Positions 55,535 to 63,687 of a stretch of DNA of 64,000 nucleotides are shown piece after piece. Each line of letters begins with the position of its first letter. Positions within the stretch are counted from its first letter, which is position 1. The position numbers and the translations under genes are program-made. The notes under the pieces were generated by a model. The model was not told the DNA's origin, did no database searches, and worked only from the letters and a program-made list of their open reading frames with translations. This DNA comes from a virus, in the IMG/VR virus record IMGVR_UViG_3300050821_009780, positions 1 to 64,000 of that record, one strand, 5' to 3'.

Positions 55535-56143
55535 CTACCCGGTGCCGGGGTCGCCGGGGAACGATTCTGCATTCACGTCCGGGCCGAAGCCGGGGATGTC
55601 CACCTTGTTGAAGTCGCCGGGCCCGAGGAGCACCATCTCCCCGGTGCGGCGGTCCTCGCGCAGCATGATGCCGATGTCCCGGTCGGCGCTGTCGCCGCTG
55701 CGGTCGAAGCAGCGGAGCTGGCCGAAGAACACCCCGCCGGCCCGGGTGCGCTTGGACAGGTACTGCACGGCGGTATCCCACAGCTCGACGCCGGTCGAGC
55801 CGATGCCCAGTTCCTGGGCCTGCACGTTGCGGACCTGGATGGGCGGCGGCTTGCTGAAGGTGTAGTCGCCGATGGTCTCGCTCATGGCCGGGCTGGCGAC
55901 CATCTGCTGGTAGGGCTGCTTGAGGTAGGTCCAGTCGGCGTAGGCGAGGATGCCGTACACGGCGAGCTGCTGGTCGTCGCTGTTGAGCGCGGCGAAGTCG
56001 GAGTTGTTGCCGTAGTTGACCTCGGTGACGGTGGTGAAGATGATGGTCGCCTGGATCAGGGCGGACGTGGCGTAGCTGGTGTAGCTGGTCTCCGGGCGGC
56101 CGGAGAACTCGGCCAGCTGCGCGAGGGACGGGACCGGTATCAC
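55535..56143 (-). CDS. head-tail adaptor-like protein, 202 aa
   Basis: GTG 56143 overlaps the upstream TGA. Helical N-terminus (VPSLAQLAEFSGRPETSYTS), QLAVYGILAYADWTYLKQPY and a conserved-looking GVELWDTAVQYLSKRTRAGG. Helix-rich proteins of this size, first after the capsid block, are usually portal-binding adaptors. Ends PGDPGTG. Confidence 0.6.
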   Translation of the reverse strand: MIPVPSLAQLAEFSGRPETSYTSYATSALIQATIIFTTVTEVNYGNNSDFAALNSDDQQLAVYGILAYADWTYLKQPYQQMVASPAMSETIGDYTFSKPPPIQVRNVQAQELGIGSTGVELWDTAVQYLSKRTRAGGVFFGQLRCFDRSGDSADRDIGIMLREDRRTGEMVLLGPGDFNKVDIPGFGPDVNAESFPGDPGTG

Positions 56144-56574
56144 CCCAGCAGCCTCCGGACGTACTCGTAGGCGGCGTAATCGCTCGCGCTGGCGGTGTGC
56201 ACGCCCGCGTTGCCGCGGTGGTGCTTGACGCAGAGCAGCTCCAGGTTCTCCGCGCTCTCGACCCACGCCCCGACGCCCATGGTGGAGACCCCCGGGTAGG
56301 CAGGCTCCAGCAGCGCCAGGTCAACGCTGTTCAGCGTCGCGAACTCGATAATCCGGTGATGGCACTCCAGCGGGTTGGCGTTGTCGCACTCGCTGGTATC
56401 ACCGCCGCGGTAAGCCTTGGCGAAGTCGCAGTAGTACGTCCCCGCCTTGCGGCGCAGCGCCTTGTAGGCGTGGAAGTCGGCGTAGTGCGGATCAGAGGTG
56501 CGCGGGCCGTGCTCGGGATAGGACACCGAGTACGAGTGGGTCACCTTCTGGACGTGCGCCGGGACATCCGTCAT
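56140..56574 (-). CDS. HNH-like nuclease or Cys/His protein, 144 aa
   Basis: TYYCDFAKAYRGGDTSECDN precedes NPLECHHRIIEFATLN, then SAENLELLCVKHHRGNAGVH. The CHHRI...N...CVKHHR order is that of a small HNH/beta-beta-alpha-metal domain. In the connector region it may be an inserted nuclease or a packaging-associated HNH protein. Confidence 0.6.
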   Translation of the reverse strand: MTDVPAHVQKVTHSYSVSYPEHGPRTSDPHYADFHAYKALRRKAGTYYCDFAKAYRGGDTSECDNANPLECHHRIIEFATLNSVDLALLEPAYPGVSTMGVGAWVESAENLELLCVKHHRGNAGVHTASASDYAAYEYVRRLLG

Positions 56575-56590
56575 GTCCTGGTAATCGGGA

Positions 56591-56983
56591 CTACAGCAGG
56601 GCGGAGATGTCCACGACCGGGCCGAGGGTGTGCGGCACGGAGACCCCGGTCACCGGGACCGGGTTGAGGATGTCCGGGGTGTTCAGCCGCTGGGTGATCG
56701 TGTAGGTGAAAGACGGGGACACCGCGTCGGTGCAGACAACGGTGACCGGGACCGCGGTGCCGTTGGTCACGGTGAGCACGGTGCTGCCCTCCAGCACCGC
56801 CCAGCCGGGAATGTACGCCGGCTCGCTCGGGGTCAGGATGATGTCGCCGTCGAGCAGCTCGCCGCCGGTGCCGACCAGGGACTCGCCGGTGACGGTGATG
56901 ACGCCCAGCCAGAACGGGAACGGGACACGGGTGACCACGGCGTCGGCGGCGGTGCCGGCATCGCTGTCGGAGATCGCGGTCAT
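56591..56983 (-). CDS. beta-rich virion-type protein, 130 aa
   Basis: Starts MTAISDSDAGTAADAV, with the DSD motif of other virion proteins here. It continues as a beta sandwich (FWLGVITVTGESLVGTGGEL; GSTVLTVTNGTAVPVTVVCT; LNTPDILNPVPVTGVSVPHT). Probably structural, perhaps a head fibre or connector decoration. Confidence 0.55.
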   Translation of the reverse strand: MTAISDSDAGTAADAVVTRVPFPFWLGVITVTGESLVGTGGELLDGDIILTPSEPAYIPGWAVLEGSTVLTVTNGTAVPVTVVCTDAVSPSFTYTITQRLNTPDILNPVPVTGVSVPHTLGPVVDISALL

Positions 56984-56990
56984 GGCCCTG

Positions 56991-57680
56991 CTACCAGGGG
57001 ACCAGGGACTGGGAGCCGTCCCCGGCCGCGTGCGCGGGCACCGAGACGCCGCGGGACCAGCGGCTGGCCGCGGCGGTGCTCAGGGGGATCTCCGCCCCCG
57101 GCGGCGGCGCGGCACCGGGCCAGGGGCCGAAGTCGAAGAAGATCCGGCCGTACCGGGCGTACTGCTCGGCCTTGGACAGCCTGATCCAGGTCAGCGCGGA
57201 CTCCCACTTGGGGTGCTTCGGGCCGATCTGTAGCATCTCGCCGACCTGCCACACCTTGCCGCCCCAGGTGAAGCCGTCCTCGACGAAGTGCACCATGATG
57301 GTCTTCTCGCTCGGGTCCGCAATCTGGGTGACATCGCGGACCTGCTGCTCGGCGGCGAGGTTGGCGGCGAGCACCTGGGCGTGCTCCCGGTCGCGGGCCG
57401 CCTGCTCCTGGGCGGTCAGCGGGCGCTGCACCGCCTCCCGGACGGCCTCCAGGTCCACCCGGGGGCCGAGGTCCACGGAGCCGAGGGGCAGGCCGCACTC
57501 GCCGCAGAAGCGGGTCCCTGCGGCGTTGGCGTGGCCCAGCGGGCACTCGGCCGAACCGGGCTGCGCCGGGGCGGCAGGGGCCGCCTCCGGGCCGTCCAGC
57601 CGCCTTGCCGCCTTGACCACGTCCACCAGGTAATCCGCCATGTCAGGTCCGATCGTCTGGGGCACGGAGGTTCCGGCCAT
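56991..57680 (-). CDS. hypothetical structural-region protein with zinc ribbon, 229 aa
   Basis: ATG 57680 after GGAG (an earlier in-frame ATG at 57704 exists). CPLGHANAAGTRFCGECGLP (about 46-65) is a zinc ribbon, followed by a long charged helix (LTAQEQAARDREHAQVLAAN). The C-terminal half has TIMVHFVEDGFTWGGKVWQV and HPKWESALTWIRLSKAEQYA. Unknown function, widespread-looking in actinophage head operons. Confidence 0.55.
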   Translation of the reverse strand: MAGTSVPQTIGPDMADYLVDVVKAARRLDGPEAAPAAPAQPGSAECPLGHANAAGTRFCGECGLPLGSVDLGPRVDLEAVREAVQRPLTAQEQAARDREHAQVLAANLAAEQQVRDVTQIADPSEKTIMVHFVEDGFTWGGKVWQVGEMLQIGPKHPKWESALTWIRLSKAEQYARYGRIFFDFGPWPGAAPPPGAEIPLSTAAASRWSRGVSVPAHAAGDGSQSLVPW

Positions 57681-57906
57681 CGTACTGCTCCACGGTGTAA
57701 GCATTGCCAGCCAGGACCCTGATGACCAGCCCCCGGTAGCCGTACAGGTCCAGGGGATAGGCAGCGTAGCGGTACCAGCGCGGGTTCAGCCGGTAGTGGT
57801 GCAGCCACTGCAGGTACCACCGGAGGTTCCGGGCGATGACCGGCACCGGAGGCTGGTTGGCCGCGAGCGCCTGCGCGTGCCCCGGACTGCTGTACTGCTC
57901 ACTCAT
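57643..57906 (-). CDS. hypothetical protein, 87 aa
   Basis: ATG 57906. RNLRWYLQWLHHYRLNPRWY then RYAAYPLDLYGYRGLVIRVL: aromatic- and Arg-rich, soluble. Both ends overlap neighbours. No family recognised. Confidence 0.55.
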   Translation of the reverse strand: MSEQYSSPGHAQALAANQPPVPVIARNLRWYLQWLHHYRLNPRWYRYAAYPLDLYGYRGLVIRVLAGNAYTVEQYDGRNLRAPDDRT

Positions 57907-58366
57907 CCGGGTGCAGCGCCTGCCCGCGCGGTCCCTTGCCATCGCGGGGCAGCCCACACGCCAGGCAGGTCTCCGGGGCCATGGCCCAGGCGGTGAACTG
58001 CTCCGGGTCGGCGGGCGGGGTGTAGGCATGCGGCACCGGGCGGGCATCGACACTGATCCCGCCCTCGGCGGTGCGCTTCACCACGACGCGCAGGGCCGGC
58101 CGGCCGCTGCCCGAGCAGCCGGGGCACGCCTGGGCGGTGGGGCTGTCCGCGCCGAGGACCCCGAAGCCGAGGCAGTCCTCGCACAGGCCGAGGCCGGGGC
58201 AGTCCTCGCGGCGCAGCGGGTGCACCTCGGCCTCGGGGTACATCTGCGGCAGGTGCTGGCCGAGGATGTTGACCTCGGTCCAGTCGGTGTGCTTGCTGTG
58301 CGCCGGGCCGAGCTTCCGGGCCCCGCAGGGCAGCGGGCCGGACAGGACCCACGCGGCGGTGCTCAC
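57899..58366 (-). CDS. DnaJ-type zinc-finger-like protein, 155 aa
   Basis: GTG 58366 (GTGA overlap). CEDCLGFGVLGADSPTAQAC followed by PGCSGSGRP contains two CxxCxGxG units like those of DnaJ's zinc centre. No J-domain (no HPD helix) is present. A further CLACGLPRDGKG pair lies near the C-terminus. A protein-folding or assembly adaptor role is a guess from the motif. Confidence 0.6.
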   Translation of the reverse strand: MSTAAWVLSGPLPCGARKLGPAHSKHTDWTEVNILGQHLPQMYPEAEVHPLRREDCPGLGLCEDCLGFGVLGADSPTAQACPGCSGSGRPALRVVVKRTAEGGISVDARPVPHAYTPPADPEQFTAWAMAPETCLACGLPRDGKGPRGQALHPDE

Positions 58367-58500
58367 TGCTCCTCCAGCAGCTCGTCCACCTCGTCCAGGT
58401 CGATGTCCAACCCGGCGGTGTCCAGCGCGGGCAGCGGCCACGCCTGCTCGTGCGGCTCGGCGCGGCGGCTCCGGCGGCGCTGCTTCTGGATGAACTTCAT
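58363..58500 (-). CDS. 45-residue basic/acidic protein
   Basis: ATG 58500 overlaps the glycosyltransferase stop (TATGA). KFIQKQRRRSRRAEPHEQAW then DIDLDEVDELLEEQ: a basic head and acidic tail. Unknown. Confidence 0.5.
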   Translation of the reverse strand: MKFIQKQRRRSRRAEPHEQAWPLPALDTAGLDIDLDEVDELLEEQ

Positions 58501-59240
58501 ACCACTAGTACCCCCGGCTCGCACGGGAACACGATCTCCCGGTAGTCTTGAGGGCCGTATCGCGAAGTATAACAGCCGGAGCGGTGCTGCGCATAGAAGT
58601 ACTCCGACAGCGGCCAGGAGGTCTGGGTGGAGGCCAGCCCGCAGTGCATCACCCGCGACCGGGCCGGGAACACGCTGGCCAGGCCGCTGTTCTTCACCTG
58701 CAGCATCAGGTTCAGGTCCCAGCTCTCCGGGTTGCCGTGATCGCCCGGCCCCCAGTGAGGAGCGATGACGTTCTCCCACCGGTCGCGCCAGGTGCCCCAC
58801 ACCAGGGGGCTGAACCAGGGGGCGCGGGCGACGACGGCGGGATCCTTGAGCCTGCTGGCCCGGGTGTGCGCGCAGACCGCGGCCACGTCCTTGTCCTGCG
58901 CGTAGGCATCCCTGGCCCAGGCGAGGTACTCCAGGGTGTCGTCGGCGACCTCCAGATCCTCCTCGGCGACGACGGCGAAATCCTCCCGCTCCAGCGCCAG
59001 CTCCGCCGCGCGGCGGGTGTTGCGCAGGCAGCCCAGCCGCTCGTCCGCGACGTGCACCGAGGAGCCAGGGAAGCTGCGCGCGGCGAACGCGGCGAACTCG
59101 GCGGCGGGGAAGTTGTTCGCCGGCGGCTCCAGCGCGAACAGCATCGTGGCCTCGCGCACCCCCCGGACCTTCGCCCACGACTCCAGCGCGGCCCGCAGGT
59201 ACTGCTGCCGCAGGCAGGAGACGGTGAACGCGACGATCAC
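58497..59240 (-). CDS. GT-A-fold glycosyltransferase
   Basis: 247 residues from GTG 59240 overlapping a TGA. IVAFTVSCLRQQYLRAALES is the opening strand-helix. DERLGCLRNTRRAAELALER, then DFAVVAEEDLEVADD (about 88-102), is the acidic metal/UDP-sugar site in the usual place. HWGPGDHGNPESWDLNLMLQ follows. Lies between capsid and connector genes, so glycosylation of virion proteins is a reasonable role. Confidence 0.7.
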   Translation of the reverse strand: MIVAFTVSCLRQQYLRAALESWAKVRGVREATMLFALEPPANNFPAAEFAAFAARSFPGSSVHVADERLGCLRNTRRAAELALEREDFAVVAEEDLEVADDTLEYLAWARDAYAQDKDVAAVCAHTRASRLKDPAVVARAPWFSPLVWGTWRDRWENVIAPHWGPGDHGNPESWDLNLMLQVKNSGLASVFPARSRVMHCGLASTQTSWPLSEYFYAQHRSGCYTSRYGPQDYREIVFPCEPGVLVV

Positions 59241-59470
59241 CCGTCCGCGGCCTCCGGCTTGCGGGCACGCGGCCGGCTGCGCGGGCTCTTCGCCCCGTCG
59301 CCGTCGGAGTCCGCTTCCCGCTCCCACATCACCGCGACCTCGGTGAAGTTCATGATGGTGGTGTGCATGTGCCAGCCGTCGGCGGACATCCTGTCCATGG
59401 ACTCCTGCGCGGCGGCGGCCCGGGAGCTGTCCTGGAAGCTGTACATGGAGAACTGGTAGCGGAAGGCCAT
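59237..59470 (-). CDS. DUF4177-like small protein, 77 aa
   Basis: MAFRYQFSMYSFQDSSRAAA, ESMDRMSADGWHMHTTIMNF and TEVAVMWERE follow the strand-helix-W-strand pattern of DUF4177-type proteins. The C-terminus is charged and disordered. Function unknown. Confidence 0.55.
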   Translation of the reverse strand: MAFRYQFSMYSFQDSSRAAAAQESMDRMSADGWHMHTTIMNFTEVAVMWEREADSDGDGAKSPRSRPRARKPEAADG

Positions 59471-59472
59471 GG

Positions 59473-59634
59473 CTAGTGCGTCCCCGCTTCCTGCACGACC
59501 CGCTGCTCGAACAGGTTCGCCTTGGACCCGCTGTTGGAGCCGGCCGTGGCATCGGCCGGGGTGTTCGCCGGGGCGGCGACCTTCTTCTCGGAGCCGCCGT
59601 CGTTCGACACGGACGGCGCGTTCTTTACGCTCAT
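59473..59634 (-). CDS. hypothetical protein, 53 aa
   Basis: ATG 59634 with AGGAG just upstream. Low-complexity Ala/Ser/Asn (VAAPANTPADATAGSNSGSK) and a charged end (LFEQRVVQEAGTH). First gene after the capsid terminator. Confidence 0.5.
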   Translation of the reverse strand: MSVKNAPSVSNDGGSEKKVAAPANTPADATAGSNSGSKANLFEQRVVQEAGTH

Positions 59635-59806
59635 GCTCCTGAGAATCGGGAGGGACAGGCAGCGGCTCTGCCGTCGTGCACGTAGGCCCTGTACTTCAAG
59701 GGCCACGGCCAGCTGTGCTCCCCGCCCCTCCCTCATCTCCGGAGCCGGGCGCGTCTAGTGCCCCACCAGTAGGGTCCGCGTCTCCCGGCACGCACTCCCT
59801 TATACG

Positions 59807-59840
59807 GCAGAGGCCCCCGGATTGCTCCGGGGGCCTCTGC
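59807..59840 (-). terminator. 14-bp stem terminator after capsid gene
   Basis: GCAGAGGCCCCCGG, a 6-nt loop and CCGGGGGCCTCTGC form a perfect 14-bp stem 17 nt past the MCP stop. Between stop and stem lies GGTTCAAGCCAAGC, similar to the palindromic elements. Confidence 0.75.
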
Positions 59841-59856
59841 TTAGCTTGGCTTGAAC

Positions 59857-61014
59857 CTAGTCGATCAGGCCGCCTGCCCAGTAGGAACTTGAGGCCGCAG
59901 ATCCGTTCGAGACGATGCCAGTCGCGACCAACATCTGTTCCGGGCGGTACACGACCGGGAGCAGATGCCACTCAAGCAAATATTGACGAGCTGACGGGTC
60001 CTTTTCCTTCCAGGTCTTGGCGTACTTGCCCGCGAACCCGGAGGGGGCCTCCTCGTCGGCGGTCGGGCCGATCAGCAATTCCAGGGGGCGCTGGTCGGTG
60101 TAGTTGCCGAGGTAGAGCTGGCCGTCGGGGACGAAGAAGGTGAGGTTCCCGCTGTCGTTCTCGTAGACCTGCTCGACGGTGGTCCAGGTGAGGCCCATGA
60201 AGCCGGACAGGATGCCGGTGGAGAAGTACTCGTCCTTCATCCGGTCGCTGATCATGGTGGCGGGGATGTTGACGGTGGACCCGGCGCCGCCGTGCACCCA
60301 GGCTTCCATGAGGGAGGCCATGGTGACGGAGGTGGCGAAGACCTCGCGGGCGGGGACCCGGCCGTGGATCTGGACGATGCGCTTCCAGGAGCGGACGTCC
60401 TCGATGATCTGGAACGGGCTGGCGTAGGTGACGGTGCCGGTGCCGGCACCCAGGTTGACGTTGGCGCTGCCCAGGTCGGTGGCCGCGCCGGTGCCGGTGT
60501 GGTAGGTCAGGGACGTGTTCTGCACCCAGGGCGCGGCCGGGGTGACGAAGTGCGAGCTGGGGAACTTGAAGTCCACCGTCGCCTGGACATCCGCGTAGTT
60601 GTACGCGATGCCGCCGCCGAGGGCCTGCCAGATGCTCCACTCGGCGAAGTTATCGAACCGCATGTTGAGATCGTTGATCTCCCGCAGCACCGACTTCTCC
60701 GCGTTGAGGCGGGCAATCTCGCCCGGCTCGCGCAGCCACCGCAGGGTGGTCGGCTCGAAGACCTTCTTCTCGCGGAGGTAGATGAACGCCGCGGACTCCT
60801 GGCTCCGGCCCAGGCGGCTGATGATGTGCGCCTCGGAGTTGGGGACGTTCGGCTTGGCGACCATCCGCGAGCCCTTGATCACGTCCCACGTGGCGTAGGG
60901 GTACGGGTGCGGGGTCTGGTCCAGGCGGTTGAGCATCATGAGCGACTCGGGGGTCACCCACTTCTCCACCACGCCCCTCAACACCATGGGCTCTAGTAGT
61001 GATATGTCGGGCAC
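59857..61014 (-). CDS. major capsid protein
   Basis: 385 residues, GTG 61014 after AAGGAG. EPMVLRGVVEKWVTPESLMM opens it. EAHIISRLGRSQESAAFIYL, SVLREINDLNMRFDNFAEWS and a C-terminal GMEWHLLPV-like EWHLLPVVYRPEQMLVATGI fit the phage capsid-E-type HK97 fold. It directly follows protease/scaffold and decoration genes and is closed by a strong terminator. It forms the icosahedral shell. Confidence 0.85.
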   Translation of the reverse strand: MPDISLLEPMVLRGVVEKWVTPESLMMLNRLDQTPHPYPYATWDVIKGSRMVAKPNVPNSEAHIISRLGRSQESAAFIYLREKKVFEPTTLRWLREPGEIARLNAEKSVLREINDLNMRFDNFAEWSIWQALGGGIAYNYADVQATVDFKFPSSHFVTPAAPWVQNTSLTYHTGTGAATDLGSANVNLGAGTGTVTYASPFQIIEDVRSWKRIVQIHGRVPAREVFATSVTMASLMEAWVHGGAGSTVNIPATMISDRMKDEYFSTGILSGFMGLTWTTVEQVYENDSGNLTFFVPDGQLYLGNYTDQRPLELLIGPTADEEAPSGFAGKYAKTWKEKDPSARQYLLEWHLLPVVYRPEQMLVATGIVSNGSAASSSYWAGGLID

Positions 61015-61166
61015 GGAGGTCGCTCCTTACACGTCAAGTGTCCACTTGCTCTTGGACAGCGACGCCCTCGGGAGGACGCCCGGCCTGCGCCGCTCATATC
61101 TCAGAGCCACTTGGCTGGCCTTCGTTGCAACTGTTAATCGGCCTGCATCCCCTGCAGGCATGGATC

Positions 61167-61200
61167 AGCCCCGGCCGCGAAGCAGGAAGCGGCCGGGGCT
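61167..61200 (-). terminator. 12-bp stem hairpin after decoration gene
   Basis: AGCCCCGGCCGC and GCGGCCGGGGCT pair perfectly with a 10-nt loop, 15 nt past the decoration stop. A second small stem (GCCTGCA/TGCAGGC) follows at 61141-61159. It may tune the MCP:decoration ratio. Confidence 0.6.
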
Positions 61201-61214
61201 GAGCTGCTACCGGA

Positions 61215-61799
61215 TCAGAAGATCCAAGCGTTGACGCCCTGGTTGGCGCCGGTGCCGCCCTTGTCCATGCCGTCCATCGGGCCGCCGGGGAACGCCCCGC
61301 CGGAGACGCCGTTGCCGAACGGGACGATGCGCGGCTTGAGCTGGGTGTACGCCCCGGTCGCGCTGGAGCCGACGCCGCCGCCGGTGCCGGTGACCAGCGA
61401 GGTGGTGTCGGTCCCGGAGATCAGGTTGGCGTTGAGGATGCCGCGGTAGACCAGGTTGGCCTGGCAGTCGGTGGACGACTTGCCTGCCGGGGAGGACGAG
61501 CCGCCGGTGTCGCGGCCATCGCGCAGGATGCCGAGGGCGGTCTGGGTGCCGTCGCTCGCGGCGGCGCTGTAGGCGTAGTACTTGCCGTTCGCCGTCTGCT
61601 GGGCGAGCACGCAGCCGGTCGGCAGCACGCCCTGGCCGCCTGCGAGGGTGACGCCGCGCTGGGAGTACCCTGCCATGGACAGCAGGAGCTCCTGCACTGC
61701 CTCGGCATGGAACTCGTCCCCGAAGGTCGCACCGAACTCGTGGGTCGGCTTGGTGTAGCCGGGGGTGTAGTCAAACTCGAAGCTGTCGTTGGCTGCCAC
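61215..61799 (-). CDS. head decoration protein
   Basis: 194 residues, GTG 61799 after GAGGAGA. VTLAGGQGVLPTGCVLAQQT (about 50-69) and YSAAASDGTQTALGILRDGR match the HDPD/lambda gpD-type decoration fold. The position between protease and capsid genes is standard. It would stabilise the expanded shell. Confidence 0.75.
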   Translation of the reverse strand: MAANDSFEFDYTPGYTKPTHEFGATFGDEFHAEAVQELLLSMAGYSQRGVTLAGGQGVLPTGCVLAQQTANGKYYAYSAAASDGTQTALGILRDGRDTGGSSSPAGKSSTDCQANLVYRGILNANLISGTDTTSLVTGTGGGVGSSATGAYTQLKPRIVPFGNGVSGGAFPGGPMDGMDKGGTGANQGVNAWIF

Positions 61800-61829
61800 G
61801 GTGTCTCCTCAGCGCCTGTCCGGTTCCGG

Positions 61830-62918
61830 TTACTTCCGCAGCTTGCTGTGGCCGCCGAGGCTGGCGGCCATCTCGCCGAGACGGGTCGTCTCGGAGTCAA
61901 CGTCGAACTCGTGCTTCGCCGCGCCGTCGCCGTCGCCGGTGATGCCGGCGGTCTCGGACATGCGGATGAAGGGGGCGTCCTCGGGGGCGAGCAGCTCGTC
62001 CAGCCCGTCCTGTCCCTCGGAGAGGTACACGTTCACGCCGCGCTTGAACGTCTTGGCCAGCAGCCGGCCGCCGTCCACGTAGGACTGCACGGTGCGCTCG
62101 GCATCCTTGCGGTTCAGCGTCTGGACCGACAGCTCCAGCGTCTCGTTCTTGCGCGCCAGCTCCACGATCGCGCCGACCACGTCGGACTGCTCCAGCGAGT
62201 CGCCGGACAGGGCGACGGCACCGGAGCCGCGGAGGGCGTCGGTGATCGCGGCGGTGAGGGACGCGGTGTCCGTCTGGGCGGTAGCGGCAGCCTGAAGCGC
62301 CTCCACGTCAATGCCGTGGTCGGCCTTGAGGGCCGCAATCAGCTCTTCCCTGGTCGGCACTGGGTCCTCCGTAGATAGCACGACAGGTTCATCAAAGTCC
62401 ATATCGGCGGAGTCCACGGTGGCGGCCACGATTTCCTGGTAGGGTTCCAGGTCCAGCACGTGCGGGCGGTTGGTGAAGCAGTGGTGCAGCAGGGCGGGGC
62501 CGACCTTCTGGCCGGTGCGGCTGTCCTCGTAATCCATGGACAGCATGGCGCTCGCGCCCATGATGGTCTTGTTGCGCAGGCCCTCGGCGACCTGGGGGTT
62601 GCGCACGTCCAGGACGGTGTAGACCTTGTTGCCCTCGCGCTCCAGGCGCACCACCTCGCCGCCGTTGCGCAGCGGATCTTCGGTGTGAGAGTTCTTGGCA
62701 TCGGCAACCGGGGCCTGCACCATAGAAACACGGTTGTCGAAGTTCCGCTTCATCCCGTCCCAGAACTTCTCGTCAAGGTTATAGACCTTACCGTGGAAGT
62801 TCAGTGGGCCGAGATTGAGGATGTGCTTGCGGAACAGTGCCCCAGACGCACCCTGACGGCCCAGCTCGACATAAGACTCAGTGCCTGCGCCGGCAGGGAT
62901 GATAACAAGGTCACTCAT
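61830..62918 (-). CDS. prohead protease/scaffold protein
   Basis: 362 residues from ATG 62918. The N-terminal ~190 residues hold a protease-like domain (NFHGKVYNLDEKFWDGMKRN; KNSHTEDPLRNGGEVVRLER; NKTIMGASAMLSMDYED) with a His and downstream Ser in plausible catalytic order. The C-terminal half is Ala/Asp/Glu-rich and helical (TREELIAALKADHGIDVEAL; IVELARKNETLELSVQTLNR), as in internal scaffolds. It directs shell assembly and is then cleaved out. Confidence 0.7.
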   Translation of the reverse strand: MSDLVIIPAGAGTESYVELGRQGASGALFRKHILNLGPLNFHGKVYNLDEKFWDGMKRNFDNRVSMVQAPVADAKNSHTEDPLRNGGEVVRLEREGNKVYTVLDVRNPQVAEGLRNKTIMGASAMLSMDYEDSRTGQKVGPALLHHCFTNRPHVLDLEPYQEIVAATVDSADMDFDEPVVLSTEDPVPTREELIAALKADHGIDVEALQAAATAQTDTASLTAAITDALRGSGAVALSGDSLEQSDVVGAIVELARKNETLELSVQTLNRKDAERTVQSYVDGGRLLAKTFKRGVNVYLSEGQDGLDELLAPEDAPFIRMSETAGITGDGDGAAKHEFDVDSETTRLGEMAASLGGHSKLRK

Positions 62919-63582
62919 GCACCTGACTATCGGGGACTGCCTGAAGCCTCCGACGCAGCTCACTGTTCTCGGCGGTAAGCTGGCGCACCTGCGCTTCCAG
63001 AGCAGCGATTGTCCGCCTGCTCAACAACTGCTCCGATGCAGTCGCCCACTGCATATTACCCGGCTCATATCCCCGATCATTGTTGACGCGATCAAGCGAC
63101 TGCCCCTGCGGTCGCGGCCCTAGCTCTGCCTCGATGTCGCGGACAAACACCGCCACGTCATGCCACTGCGGAGCCACGCTTATCCCACGTGCACCATAGT
63201 TCCTGTAGGCATCCGCAGAAGGGTTGTAGCAGCGGGACATCATCTTCCGCCAAGCACCATAAAGCGGATGCCTGCTCAAGCCATGGGTGGTATTCGACAG
63301 CCTTAGCCTGTCCAAACTCTCCGCAGTCTGACCTCTGGCGCGCTGAACATCCACCCGCCAGCATCCGCAGGACTTACTAAGTCCTGCGACCAAAGCGGAT
63401 ACGCGTGTAACTAGAACCGCTCCACAGTCACAAACACACTCGGCGTACCGCTGCCCGTTACTGCTCCACCTTGCAGCAGGATCTACTACCTCAAGTCGCT
63501 CGAACCTATCACCTACACGCACCTGAGTTATCCGAGCATTCTTATGCCTGCCGCACTCGCAGCCTGGGTTACACCTCGCCAT
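62911..63582 (-). CDS. HNH homing-type endonuclease with C-terminal coiled coil
   Basis: 223 residues. N-terminal ribbon (CECGRHK; CVCDCGAVLV; KSCGCWR) then the nuclease core HGLSRHPLYGAWRKMMSRCY, YRNYGARGISVAPQW and GQSLDRVNNDRGYEPGNMQW. Unusually it ends in a leucine-zipper-like helix (IAALEAQVRQLTAENSELRR). Free-standing phage HNH genes of this type are mobile. It lies between the first head gene and the protease and overlaps the protease start by 8 nt. Confidence 0.85.
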   Translation of the reverse strand: MARCNPGCECGRHKNARITQVRVGDRFERLEVVDPAARWSSNGQRYAECVCDCGAVLVTRVSALVAGLSKSCGCWRVDVQRARGQTAESLDRLRLSNTTHGLSRHPLYGAWRKMMSRCYNPSADAYRNYGARGISVAPQWHDVAVFVRDIEAELGPRPQGQSLDRVNNDRGYEPGNMQWATASEQLLSRRTIAALEAQVRQLTAENSELRRRLQAVPDSQVHE

Positions 63583-63609
63583 GATTACAGATTACACCTC
63601 GCCATGATT
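63569..63609 (-). repeat. 18-bp direct repeat at HNH start
   Basis: TTACACCTCGCCATGATT occurs at 63569-63586 and 63592-63609 (period 23). On the minus strand each copy holds ATG GCG AGG TGT AA, so the HNH start codon region is duplicated. The upstream copy reads MARCNL and stops. Confidence 0.7.
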
Positions 63610-63617
63610 GCACAAGA

Positions 63618-63653
63618 AGAAGGGCTGCCCCGTTGCGCGGGGACAGCCCTTCT
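63618..63653 (-). terminator. intrinsic terminator upstream of HNH gene
   Basis: AGAAGGGCTG(T)CCCCG pairs with CGGGGCAGCCCTTCT (one bulge) around a 5-nt loop, followed by TCTTGTG on the minus strand. It separates the 89-residue gene from the HNH gene. Confidence 0.7.
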
Positions 63654-63687
63654 CTCGCAGCGGTAGCGCCCGCCCGTACGCCTTGCG

